From Amycolatopsis azurea DSM 43854 (lineage in GTDB: Bacteria; Actinomycetota; Actinomycetes; Mycobacteriales; Pseudonocardiaceae), in assembly GCF_001995215.1 (NCBI RefSeq), contig NZ_MUXN01000018.1:8142-72141 (forward strand): a stretch of DNA of 64,000 nucleotides. Direction: 5' to 3'. The stretch's first letter is position 1. The number at the start of each line of letters is the position of its first letter. The notes beneath the pieces were generated by a model, which saw nothing but the letters and a program-made list of their open reading frames with translations, was not told the DNA's origin and searched no databases. Of this stretch, positions 27,265-35,021 are shown piece after piece. Position numbers and translations under genes: made by a program.

Positions 27265-28139
27265 TGAAAGTACTGCTGGCGGGCCTGTGCACCGTCGACC
27301 AGGTTCAGCGCGTCGCCGAGATACCGGCGCCGGGCGAAAAGGTGCGTTCGCTGTCGATGGACGTCGCCGCCGGGGGGCCGGCGACGAACGCGGCGGTGAC
27401 CGTGGCCGCGCTCGGCGCCGGGGCGACGTTGCTGACGGTCGCCGGCGCGCATCCGCTGGCGGCACTCGCCCGCGCCGACCTCGAAGCGCACGGCGTCGAC
27501 CTGGTCGACCTCGATCCCGGACGGCCCGATCCGCCCGCGATCAGCGCCATCACCGTCCGTGACTCCGACGGCGAACGCACCGTCGTCTCGCGCAACGCCC
27601 ACGCTTCCTCGCGTTTCGTCCTCTCGATGCGGTCCTTGCACGCGCGACTACCGCGTTCAGAGGACGAAATGCCCGGGTGCGTGCTCCTGGACGGGCACCA
27701 TCCGGAGGTGGCGCTGGCCGTCGCGCGCTGGGCGCGCGAGCGCGAGGTGCCGGTGGTGCTCGACGCGGGGAGCTGGAAGCCGGTCTTCCCCGAACTCCTG
27801 CCGCTGGTCGACGTCGCGGCGTGCTCCTCGCTGTACCGAGGCGACGATCCGCGCGAGCACGGCGTGCCGCTGGTCGTCACGACCGCGGGCCCCGATCCGG
27901 TCCGCTGGTCGACGGCGGACGGCTCCGGTGCCGTCCCCGTTCCCGTCACCCGGGCGCGTGACACGCTGGGCGCGGGCGACGTCTGGCACGGAGCTTTCGC
28001 GTACGCGGTCGCCAGGGGAACCGGGGATGTCCCCGGCTGGATCGCGTTCGCCAACGAGGTGGCCGCCGAACGGGTGCGGCATGAAGGACCGAGGTCGTGG
28101 ACGGCCGCGGTCGCGAAGATGGGAGAAGGACAGTCATGA
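27264..28139 (+). CDS. PfkB-family sugar kinase with embedded palindromic repeat
   Basis: A 291-residue ribokinase-type enzyme that would phosphorylate the imported sugar. N-terminal substrate region (AAGGPATNAAVTV, about 32-44) and C-terminal motif DTLGAGD (233-239) with Asp239 as catalytic base and GAG as anion hole. Between strands ending VVSRNAHA and VLLDGHHPE the chain holds about 20 residues (117-136) encoded by a 62-bp palindrome, also found between genes elsewhere in the window. The reading frame stays open. GTG 27264 start overlaps the ATPase stop. Whether the insert affects activity is open; it should form a surface loop. Confidence 0.87.
   Translation: MKVLLAGLCTVDQVQRVAEIPAPGEKVRSLSMDVAAGGPATNAAVTVAALGAGATLLTVAGAHPLAALARADLEAHGVDLVDLDPGRPDPPAISAITVRDSDGERTVVSRNAHASSRFVLSMRSLHARLPRSEDEMPGCVLLDGHHPEVALAVARWAREREVPVVLDAGSWKPVFPELLPLVDVAACSSLYRGDDPREHGVPLVVTTAGPDPVRWSTADGSGAVPVPVTRARDTLGAGDVWHGAFAYAVARGTGDVPGWIAFANEVAAERVRHEGPRSWTAAVAKMGEGQS
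27611..27672. repeat. 62-bp TCCTCTG palindrome inserted in frame in a coding sequence
   Basis: The left arm GCGTTTCGTCCTCTCGATGC.. (27611-27633) and right arm ending AGAGGACGAAATGC (27650-27672) match in 19 of 23 positions around a 16-base centre. Length and centre are the same as in the intergenic copy at 21704-21765. In this frame that copy would carry TGA (GAC-TGA); here the variant GGACGAAA keeps it open. It encodes residues 117-136 of the PfkB kinase. Confidence 0.88.
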
Positions 28140-28783
28140 CCGCCATGCCTCCGGTGTTCGAGGATCTGTTGAGCAGGGCCCGGGCCCTGGCGAAGCCGGG
28201 ACAGCGCAGCGTGCTCGGGATCGTCGGCGCCCCCGCGTCCGGCAAGACCACGCTGGCCTGGGGCCTCGCGAAGGCGCTGGGCACGAGGGCGGCCGTGGTC
28301 GGGATGGACGGCTTCCACCTGGCGCAGGTCGAGTTGCAGCGCCTCGGCCGGGTGGAGCGCAAGGGCGCCCCGGACACCTTCGACGCGGCCGGGTACGTGC
28401 ACCTGCTGCGGAGGCTCGCCGAAGGCCGCGAGACGGTCTACGCGCCCGAGTTCCGCAGGGAGATCGAGGAGCCGATCGCCGGTGCCGTCGCGGTCACGCC
28501 GGACGTCCCGCTGGTCATCACCGAGGGTAACTACCTGCTCATGCAGGACGACCCGTGGAGCGGCGTGAAGCCGATCCTCGCCGAGTCGTGGTTCCTCGCG
28601 CCGGACGAACCCGAGCGCATCGAGCGGCTCGTTTCGCGGCACCGCCGCTACGGCCGCTCGCTGGTCGACGCGCGCCGCCGCGCCCTCGGTTCCGACCAGC
28701 GCAACGCCGATCTGATCGCGTCCACCAGCGGCCGGGCCGACCTCGTCCTCGAGAACCTCCCGCTGGTCAACTTCGCCATATGA
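28136..28783 (+). CDS. FrcK/uridine-kinase-like P-loop kinase
   Basis: A 215-residue P-loop kinase. Walker A GAPASGKTT (31-39), the GMDGFHL segment (about 60-66) and a lid with RRYGRS are shared with uridine kinase, pantothenate kinase and FrcK of rhizobial fructose operons. ATGA overlaps on both sides put it firmly in the sugar operon. Having a second kinase beside PfkB suggests two successive phosphorylations, or different substrates. Annotated homologs are often called nucleoside/nucleotide kinase family protein; the true substrate is not established. Confidence 0.85.
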   Translation: MTAMPPVFEDLLSRARALAKPGQRSVLGIVGAPASGKTTLAWGLAKALGTRAAVVGMDGFHLAQVELQRLGRVERKGAPDTFDAAGYVHLLRRLAEGRETVYAPEFRREIEEPIAGAVAVTPDVPLVITEGNYLLMQDDPWSGVKPILAESWFLAPDEPERIERLVSRHRRYGRSLVDARRRALGSDQRNADLIASTSGRADLVLENLPLVNFAI

Positions 28784-29526
28784 GCGGGGTTCTCGTCGTC
28801 ACCGGCGGCAGCAAGGGCATCGGCGCGGCGGTCTGCGAACTGGCTGCCGCGCGCGGCTACGACGTCGTCGTCAACTACGCGGGTGACGCCGAAGCGGCCG
28901 AAGACGTCGCTTCGCGCGTCCGGGACCACGGAGTCCAAGCGATCACCCAGCGCGGGGACGTCGCGTCCGAAGACGACGTGGTGGCCCTGTTCGACGCCGC
29001 CGTCGCCCTCGGCCCGCTCGCCGGGGTGGTCGCGAACGCGGCCGTCACCGGCAACACCCCCGGCCGCTTCGACGAATACGAGGTCGACGTCGTCCGCCGC
29101 GTGGTGGACGTCAACATCACGGGCGTCTTCCTGTGCGTCCGCGAGGGCATCCGCCGGATGTCCACCCGGTACGGCGGTGCGGGCGGCGCGATCGTGACGC
29201 TGTCGTCCACCGCCGCGCGGACCGGTTCACCCGGGGAATGGGTCCATTACGCGGGCACCAAGGCGGCCGTCGAAACGATGACCTACGGCGTGGCGCAGGA
29301 AGTCGCGAGGGAATCCGTGCGGGTCAACGCGGTCGCGCCGGGGATGATCCACACCGGACTGCACGCGGCGGCCGGGCTGCCCGACCGCATGGACCGGATC
29401 GCCCCGACCATCCCGATGGGACGGGCGGGCGAACCCGGTGAGGTCGCGGAAGCCGTGCTGTGGCTGCTTTCCCCGGCCGCGTCGTACACCACCGGGACGG
29501 TGCTGACCGTCGGCGGAGGGCGTTGA
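28780..29526 (+). CDS. SDR-family sugar/polyol dehydrogenase
   Basis: A 248-residue classical SDR with TGGSKGIG at 8-15, NAAV in place of NNAG, a catalytic Ser in LSSTAA and Tyr-x3-Lys in HYAGTKAA. The C-terminal GTVLTVGGGR is typical of FabG-like members. It closes the LacI-controlled operon (ATGA overlap with the FrcK-like kinase) and so probably oxidises or reduces the imported sugar or its phosphate. NADP preference is likely from N-Y-A after strand 2, but uncertain. Confidence 0.9.
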   Translation: MSGVLVVTGGSKGIGAAVCELAAARGYDVVVNYAGDAEAAEDVASRVRDHGVQAITQRGDVASEDDVVALFDAAVALGPLAGVVANAAVTGNTPGRFDEYEVDVVRRVVDVNITGVFLCVREGIRRMSTRYGGAGGAIVTLSSTAARTGSPGEWVHYAGTKAAVETMTYGVAQEVARESVRVNAVAPGMIHTGLHAAAGLPDRMDRIAPTIPMGRAGEPGEVAEAVLWLLSPAASYTTGTVLTVGGGR

Positions 29527-29711
29527 CCACCGGGACTACGAGGCGGTCACGAGGGGATATCGGGTCCGCGTGCGGTTCAGCCACTTTTTAACACCCTTTC
29601 CCGGCGGATATCACGATTCATGTGGGAAGTCGGCGGATCACCTCGTGGCCACAGACGCCTGTGTCACCCTGGGTTCGCCCCCAAGCTTCTTGATCAGGAC
29701 GGTCATCCCCG

Positions 29712-30125
29712 ATGTCCAAGCTCATGTCTGTGCACCACCTGGCACTCACCGTGACCGATGTGGACCGGAGCGTGCCCTGGTACGCCCGCGTGCTCGAACT
29801 CGAGGAGTTCACGCGTCGCGAAGACCCGGAGACGGGCCTGCGGAAGGTCGTGCTGAGGTCGCCGAGCGAGGGTTTCGCGGTGGTTCTCGTCGAGCACCAG
29901 GACACCGAGCGGCCGCGGTTCGACGAACGACGGACAGGTCTGGACCACGTGGCGTTCAAGGTCTCGTCGCGGTCGGAACTGGCGGAATGGGAAGCGCGGC
30001 TCTCGGAGTACGGCGTCGTCTACTCGCCGTCGAAGGGATCGAGGACCCTCGAAGGTTCGTCGGTCATCGTGTTCCGTGACCCGGACGGGATCCAGCTGGA
30101 GATCTGGGCGGACCCCGAGGTTTAG
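29712..30125 (+). CDS. VOC-superfamily (glyoxalase/dioxygenase-like) protein
   Basis: A 137-residue protein with two beta-alpha-beta-beta-beta units. Metal-ligand candidates are His8 or His9 (SVHHLALTV), His81 (GLDHVAFKV) and Glu131 (DGIQLEIWA). VOC members include glyoxalase I, extradiol dioxygenases and bleomycin-type resistance proteins; the sequence does not decide. A second ATG lies four codons inside. Its stop overlaps the stop of the convergent DedA gene by four bases (TTAG). The 185-bp upstream region holds nothing obvious. Confidence 0.8.
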   Translation: MSKLMSVHHLALTVTDVDRSVPWYARVLELEEFTRREDPETGLRKVVLRSPSEGFAVVLVEHQDTERPRFDERRTGLDHVAFKVSSRSELAEWEARLSEYGVVYSPSKGSRTLEGSSVIVFRDPDGIQLEIWADPEV

Positions 30126-30790
30126 GTCGTGCTCTGTTCGGTCTCTTCGGCCGGACGCCGCATCTCCTGGCGGTAGCGGAGCACGCCGTAGGCCGTGCCC
30201 ACCACGAAGAACGCGACACTGATCCACAAGGCCGCCGTCTTGACCCACGGCAGCTGGTCGAGCAGGCCGGCGCCGTAGTAGCCGAGCAGCACCAGCGTCG
30301 GCACCCAGAGCAGGCCGCCGAGTGCGGTCGCGAGCGCGAACCGGCGCGGATCCATCCGCGCGGTCCCCGCGATGAGCGGCGCCAGCGTGCGGATCCACGG
30401 GATCCAGCGCGCGGCGACGATGGCGAAGAAACCCCTGCGGTCGAGGAAGTTCCTGGCGCGGTCGAGGTTGTGCTTGTTCAGCACCTTGCCGCCGCGCCGC
30501 GCGATCAGCTTCGTGCCCGTGCCCCGGCCGATGTAATAGCCCACCTGGTTGCCGAGGATCGCGACGAGCAGCGCCGCGGCGGAGAGCAGCCACGCGTTCA
30601 GGTCGGAGCCGTGTTGCGCGAGAACGACCCCGGCCGCGAACAGCAGGGAGTCGCCGGGCAGGAAAAGCCCGATGATCAGCGCGCACTCCACGAAGATGAA
30701 GCTGAGCACGATCACCCAGACGAGCACGGGCCCGGCGGTGTCGAGCCAGCCCACGCCGATGCTCGCGGCCTCGGTGTACACCTCACTCAC
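30122..30790 (-). CDS. DedA-family membrane protein
   Basis: A 222-residue SNARE-associated/DedA protein. Helices at about 18-50, 60-80, 140-165 and 175-200. Signature elements are FVECALIIGLFLPGDSLLF, the re-entrant-loop region FAIVAARWIPWIRTLAPLIAG and GTARMDPRRF. DedA proteins support membrane potential and polyprenyl-phosphate or phospholipid recycling. GTG start at 30790. A second DedA gene lies at 38078-38803. Confidence 0.92.
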   Translation of the reverse strand: MSEVYTEAASIGVGWLDTAGPVLVWVIVLSFIFVECALIIGLFLPGDSLLFAAGVVLAQHGSDLNAWLLSAAALLVAILGNQVGYYIGRGTGTKLIARRGGKVLNKHNLDRARNFLDRRGFFAIVAARWIPWIRTLAPLIAGTARMDPRRFALATALGGLLWVPTLVLLGYYGAGLLDQLPWVKTAALWISVAFFVVGTAYGVLRYRQEMRRPAEETEQSTT

Positions 30791-30885
30791 GACGCGAGCC
30801 TACGTGTACCCGGCGAACCGCACTTCACCGAACGGTGGAATCGGGATGTCGTCACGCTCCCGGTCATGAGCCCCGCACACGCCAC

Positions 30886-30928
30886 GAAAGGTCCTTTCCC
30901 GGCGAATTTCGCCAGGAAAGGACCTTTC
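30886..30928. repeat. Nested palindrome upstream of DedA and downstream of the exporter
   Basis: GAAAGGTCCTTTCC and GGAAAGGACCTTTC pair around GGCGA/TCGCC with a single C/A mismatch and an ATT loop. Each arm is itself partly palindromic (AAAGGTCCTTT). It ends 14 bp after the stop of the 30943-33222 gene and likely terminates it. Confidence 0.75.
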
Positions 30929-30942
30929 ACGGTGTTCGGTGC

Positions 30943-33222
30943 CTAGTGCTCGACGAGCTCGTCGAGCGCCTGGTCGTAGCTCAGCCGGACATCGTGTTCG
31001 GCCTGGTCACCGCCCAGCAGTTCCACTCGGCTGGTGGCGGGCGGGTAGCCGCTGGCGATCACCGTGTACGTCCCGGCGGGCAGGTCGCTGACCGTGTAGT
31101 TGCCCTCCGCGTCGGTCCTCGCCACGGCGGCGACGCCGCCCGAGGAGTCGAGCACGGTGATCCGCGCGTCCGGGACCACCCGGTCGCCGTCGGTGCGGGC
31201 GACCCCGCTCAGCAGGATCGTGCTGACCAGTTCGACGTCGTGGCGCAGCACCCCGGAACCGGTGGCGGTCAGCGTCGCCGCGACCGGCCGGAACCAGCGG
31301 CCGCTGGCGACGATCGTGTACCGCCCGCCCACGATGCCGGCGAAGGAGTACACGCCGTTGTCGTTCGTGTGCGTCCTGGCCACCTGGTTGCCGTTGTGGT
31401 CGATCAGGGTCAGCGCCGCCCCCGCGACGTTGGTCGCGTCGTCCCGGCGGACGTGCCCGCTGATCTGCGCGGATCCCGCCCGATAGGCGCCGTTGCCGTT
31501 CCCGTTGGTCAGCGCGTGCTTGCCGGGTTCGACGGGAGCGACGGGCGCGGTCACGACCGTCTTCTCGGAAGCCGTCTCGACAGGCTTGGCCTCTTCTTCT
31601 TCGAGAAGCGCTTCGCCGCCTTCGAGTGCCGAAGCCGCCGAAGGGGCCGAGCCGCCGAGCAGCGGGATCTCCTTCATGAACATCAGGACCAGCGTCGCCA
31701 GCAGCGCGACCGCGCCCGCCACGTAGAACACCGTGGTGATCGACTCGGTGAAGCCGATCAGCACCGGGGTCTTGATGGCCTCGGGCAGGCTCGCGATACC
31801 GCTCGTGTTGGACTGGATGTCGCCCAGCGCCGCCGCGCCGGGCCCGCTCGGCGGGTTGCCGCCGAACGCCTTGGTGATGTTGCCCGGCAGGACGTTGAAC
31901 AGGATCGTCAGGAACACCGCGACACCCGCGGTACCACCGATCTGCCGGAAGAACGTCGCCGACGCGGTCGAGACGCCCATGTCGCTGCGCGGGCCCGCGT
32001 TCTGCACCGCGATGATCAGTGTCTGCATGCAGGCACCGAGGCCCAGACCGATGATCGCGGCCGCGACCAGCGGGTGCCACAGCGCGCTGTTGTACTCGAC
32101 CTGCGCGAAGAAGAACGCGCCCGCCGCGATCAGCAGCGTGCCGACCACCGGGAACACCTTGTAGCGACCGGTCTTGCTGGTGATCTGGCCCGAGATGATC
32201 GAACCGCTCATGATGCCGGCCATCAGCGGGATCATCAGCAGACCCGACTCGGTCGGCGAGAACTCCTGCACCACCTGCATGTACTGCGGGATCATCATGA
32301 TCGCGCCGAACATCGCGACACCGACGATGACGCCGCCGACGATCGCGACCGTGAAGGTCGAGTTCTTGAACAGCCGCAGCGGGATCAGCGCCGCGTCCTT
32401 CATCAGCTTCTCGACGAAGATGAAGGCGACCACGCCGACGCCGCCGATGATGTAGCAGATGATCGCGTTCTGCGAGCCCCAGCCCCACTTGTTGCCCTGC
32501 TCGGCGACGATCAGGAACGGCACCACGGCGACGACGAGCGCGAGCCCGCCCCACCAGTCGATCTTGTGGTCGTGCCGCTGGTGCGGCACGTTGAGCACGC
32601 GGGCGACGACGAACAGCGCGACGATCGCGATCGGCACGTTGATCAGGAAGACCCAGCGCCAGCCGGCGATGTCGTAGCCGAAGACGCTGCCGAGCTTGTC
32701 GAAGTCGGCGAAGAACCCGCCGAGCACCGGGCCGAGCACGGTGGAGATACCGAACACGGCGAGGAAATAGCCCTGGTAGCGGGCGCGTTCCCGCGGCGGC
32801 ACGATGTCGCCCATGATCGTCATCGCCAGCGACATCAGACCACCGGCGCCGAGCCCCTGGATCGCGCGGAACGCGGCCAGTTCGTACATCGACGTCGCGA
32901 ACGCCGAAGCGATCGAGCCGACGAGGAAGATCGAAATCGCCGCGATGTAGAACGGCTTGCGCCCGTAGATGTCGGACAGCTTGCCGTAGATCGGGGTGAC
33001 GATCGTCGAGGTGATCAGGTAGGCCGTGGTGATCCAGGCCTGCAGGTCGAACCCGTTGAGGTCATTCGCGATGCGGACGATCGAGGTGCCCACGATCGTC
33101 TGGTCGAGCGCCGCCAGGAACATGCCCGACATCAGGCCGATCAGGATCGTGACGATCTGACGGTGACTGAGCCGGGGCCCCTCTTCGTGAACAGATGGCG
33201 GACTTTCTACTGCGGAACTCAT
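30943..33222 (-). CDS. DHA2 (EmrB/QacA) exporter with two C-terminal carboxypeptidase-regulatory-like domains
   Basis: A 759-residue protein. The first 530 residues form a 14-helix proton-driven drug exporter (motif A GKLSDIYGRKPF, motif C VLGPVLGG). An acidic Glu-rich linker follows (about 545-585), then two Ig-like carboxypeptidase-regulatory/Cna-B-like beta domains (about 590-670 and 672-750), each with a YxV/TIVASG core. With 14 helices and an inside N-terminus the beta domains would be cytoplasmic, which is odd for this domain type. It lies 3 bp behind a MarR gene and is surely co-expressed with it. Substrate unknown. Confidence 0.9.
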   Translation of the reverse strand: MSSAVESPPSVHEEGPRLSHRQIVTILIGLMSGMFLAALDQTIVGTSIVRIANDLNGFDLQAWITTAYLITSTIVTPIYGKLSDIYGRKPFYIAAISIFLVGSIASAFATSMYELAAFRAIQGLGAGGLMSLAMTIMGDIVPPRERARYQGYFLAVFGISTVLGPVLGGFFADFDKLGSVFGYDIAGWRWVFLINVPIAIVALFVVARVLNVPHQRHDHKIDWWGGLALVVAVVPFLIVAEQGNKWGWGSQNAIICYIIGGVGVVAFIFVEKLMKDAALIPLRLFKNSTFTVAIVGGVIVGVAMFGAIMMIPQYMQVVQEFSPTESGLLMIPLMAGIMSGSIISGQITSKTGRYKVFPVVGTLLIAAGAFFFAQVEYNSALWHPLVAAAIIGLGLGACMQTLIIAVQNAGPRSDMGVSTASATFFRQIGGTAGVAVFLTILFNVLPGNITKAFGGNPPSGPGAAALGDIQSNTSGIASLPEAIKTPVLIGFTESITTVFYVAGAVALLATLVLMFMKEIPLLGGSAPSAASALEGGEALLEEEEAKPVETASEKTVVTAPVAPVEPGKHALTNGNGNGAYRAGSAQISGHVRRDDATNVAGAALTLIDHNGNQVARTHTNDNGVYSFAGIVGGRYTIVASGRWFRPVAATLTATGSGVLRHDVELVSTILLSGVARTDGDRVVPDARITVLDSSGGVAAVARTDAEGNYTVSDLPAGTYTVIASGYPPATSRVELLGGDQAEHDVRLSYDQALDELVEH

Positions 33223-33225
33223 TGT

Positions 33226-33744
33226 TCAGGCCCCCTTGGCCTTCGACGCCGATGCGGGATCGGCGAACTGTGGAGATGTTTTCTCGATGTCGTTGTTCAG
33301 CCGTCGGAACAGCGAGTTGAGGGTTTCCCGGTCGGAGTCGGACCACTCGCCGAGTACCTCGGCGAGCCACTGGTTCCGCTGCTTGCGGTTCTCCTCGAAG
33401 ACCCGGAGTCCTTCGGCGGTCGGTGCGAGCAGGCAAGCCCGGCCGTCTTCGGGGTCGGCCAGGCGCTCGACCAGACCGTGCTGGACGAGGGAGCTCGACT
33501 GCCTGCTGATCGTCGAGATCTCGGAGTGCAGGAACTCGGCGAGTTTGCTGGTCCGCTGGGGACCGACGTGGATGAGGCAGAAGAGGATCGCGTACGCGGC
33601 CCGCTCGATGCCGTCCGGTCCTTGTTTGGACACCTGGGACTTGGCCCGGTTGACCAGGCGCACGAGCCGGACGAGCTCGTGCCCGAGGGTGTCGGCCAGG
33701 TCGAGGTCGGCCTTCGACCTGGTGCCGGGTGTCGTGGGTGTCAT
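33226..33744 (-). CDS. MarR-family regulator of the adjacent exporter
   Basis: A 172-residue winged-helix regulator (HTH about 45-110: RTSKLAEFLHSEISTISRQ, wing with DGRA). Start taken at ATG 33744; upstream in-frame sequence to 33879 reads through the operator region. It precedes the DHA2 exporter by 3 bp and has the 12-bp palindrome GCAACTAGTTGC 32 bp before its start, so an autoregulated MarR-efflux operon is very likely. Confidence 0.9.
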   Translation of the reverse strand: MTPTTPGTRSKADLDLADTLGHELVRLVRLVNRAKSQVSKQGPDGIERAAYAILFCLIHVGPQRTSKLAEFLHSEISTISRQSSSLVQHGLVERLADPEDGRACLLAPTAEGLRVFEENRKQRNQWLAEVLGEWSDSDRETLNSLFRRLNNDIEKTSPQFADPASASKAKGA

Positions 33745-33775
33745 GGTGGTCTCTCTCGCCGGTTGCTTGGTCACT

Positions 33776-33873
33776 GCAACTAGTTGCCTTGAGCAAGGAT
33801 GTTCCTCTTGGCGGAGCTTCGCAAGGAGAAAGTGACCGGGTGTGTCTGATGACACTTTAGTTGCCGCATGCAA
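33776..33873. promoter_or_regulatory. Operators for the MarR-exporter operon
   Basis: GCAACTAGTTGC (33776-33787) is a perfect palindrome close to the MarR start. A second site, TTGCCGCATGCAA (33861-33873), has the same TTGC/GCAA half-sites. CTTGAGCAAGG between them is a partial third. Typical MarR operators are of this kind. Confidence 0.6.
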
Positions 33874-33978
33874 GCACATTTATTCGTGCATGTTTGTCCG
33901 GTTCGCCCGTCTTGGGGCGCTGAGCTGCGCTTTTGCCGGTCGCGGAACAAGCTGGACGGCGCGCGCTTTGAAGGAGTC

Positions 33979-34401
33979 ATGACCGACTCCGCGCTCTACG
34001 CGATCCTCGCCGACCGCAACTTCGGCACCCTCGCCACCATCAAGCGTGACGGCAGGCCTCAGCTGTCGACCGTCAACTACCTCTACGACGCGGACGCCGG
34101 CGCGATCCTGATCTCGATCACCGCGCCGCGGGCGAAGACCAAGAACCTCCAGCGCGACCCGCGGGCGACGCTCCATGTGTCGACCGAGAGCGGCGACGGC
34201 TACGTCGTCGTCGAGGGCCCGGCCGTGCTCACGCCGACCGCCGCTTCGCGTGACGACGCGACCGTCGAGGCGCTGGTGGACCACTATCGACGGGCCCGGG
34301 GCGAGCATCCGGACTGGGCGGAGTTCCGGGACGCCATGGTCGCGGACCAGCGTGTGCTGCTGACCATCCCGATCGAGCGCGTCTACGGGATCCAGATGTA
34401 A
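33979..34401 (+). CDS. PPOX-class (split-barrel) oxidoreductase, probably F420-dependent
   Basis: A 140-residue split-barrel flavin/F420-binding protein. Features are FGTLATIKRDGRPQLSTV (about 14-31), TKNLQRDPRATLHV and VVVEGPAVL, in the order seen in F420-dependent biliverdin/pyridoxine-type reductases of mycobacteria. Start ATG 33979 with AAGGAG. It stands alone between two exporter loci. The substrate is not predictable. Confidence 0.85.
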   Translation: MTDSALYAILADRNFGTLATIKRDGRPQLSTVNYLYDADAGAILISITAPRAKTKNLQRDPRATLHVSTESGDGYVVVEGPAVLTPTAASRDDATVEALVDHYRRARGEHPDWAEFRDAMVADQRVLLTIPIERVYGIQM

Positions 34402-34405
34402 GGGG

Positions 34406-34933
34406 TCAGCCCTCGATGCGGGCCTTGATCTCGTCGATCTTCTCGAGCAGGGGGCTCGCGTCGTCGCGGCCGAGCGCCGCGCGCAGGTAGAGGCCGTCGC
34501 CGACCAGGATGACCAGTTCCGCGGTCAGCGGGTCGCCGACGTGTTCGCTGATCAGGTCGTGGACCTTCTGGTTGTAGACCTGCACGACCTCGAAGACCCG
34601 CGGCTCGTTGAGCATGATCCGGATCGTCGCCATGGTCGTGCGGACCAGTGGTTTGCGCTGGGTGACGTCGGTGATGGCGGTGCGCAGGTACCAGGAGACG
34701 ACGCCTTCGGGGGCCGTCCGCGCCTGGTCGAGGTCCTCCTCCGACAGTCGCGCGAGCCGTTCCATCAGGCCGTCGACCAGGGCTTCCTTGGAACCGAAGT
34801 GGTAGAGCAGGCCGCCCTTCGAGACCCCGGCGTGCGCGGCGACGGCATCGAGGGTGACCCCGCCGGGGCCTTGCTCGACGAGGATCTCCTCGTACGAGTC
34901 GAGGATGCGTTCCTTCGCGGTGGGCTTCGCCAT
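34406..34933 (-). CDS. TetR-family repressor of the adjacent MFS gene
   Basis: A 175-residue regulator. HTH at about 26-50 (VTLDAVAAHAGVSKGGLLYHF) and a helical ligand domain after that. Start ATG 34933. It is divergent from a QacA-like exporter, with two matching inverted repeats in the 88-bp shared promoter, the classical layout of a drug-sensing repressor. Confidence 0.93.
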   Translation of the reverse strand: MAKPTAKERILDSYEEILVEQGPGGVTLDAVAAHAGVSKGGLLYHFGSKEALVDGLMERLARLSEEDLDQARTAPEGVVSWYLRTAITDVTQRKPLVRTTMATIRIMLNEPRVFEVVQVYNQKVHDLISEHVGDPLTAELVILVGDGLYLRAALGRDDASPLLEKIDEIKARIEG

Positions 34934-34946
34934 ATCAGTTGACTAT

Positions 34947-35000
34947 ACCGTCTGGACGGTTTACTTTCGAACGAGGCGGTAACTGTACCGTCCAGACGGT
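34947..35000. promoter_or_regulatory. Twin TetR operators
   Basis: ACCGTCTGGACGGT (34947-34960) and ACCGTCCAGACGGT (34987-35000) are two copies of ACCGTC-N2-GACGGT, each followed by TTTA. Their centres are 40 bp apart, near four helical turns. One lies next to each start codon, so both genes should be repressed. Confidence 0.88.
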
Positions 35001-35021
35001 TTAGCTTAAGGAGAGTGCGCC

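Noticed and set aside
30835..33783. 982-codon open frame on the plus strand opposite the DHA2 exporter
   Set aside because: The product is a run of Arg, Asp, His and Gln without folds, typical of a shadow frame. The exporter explains the region.
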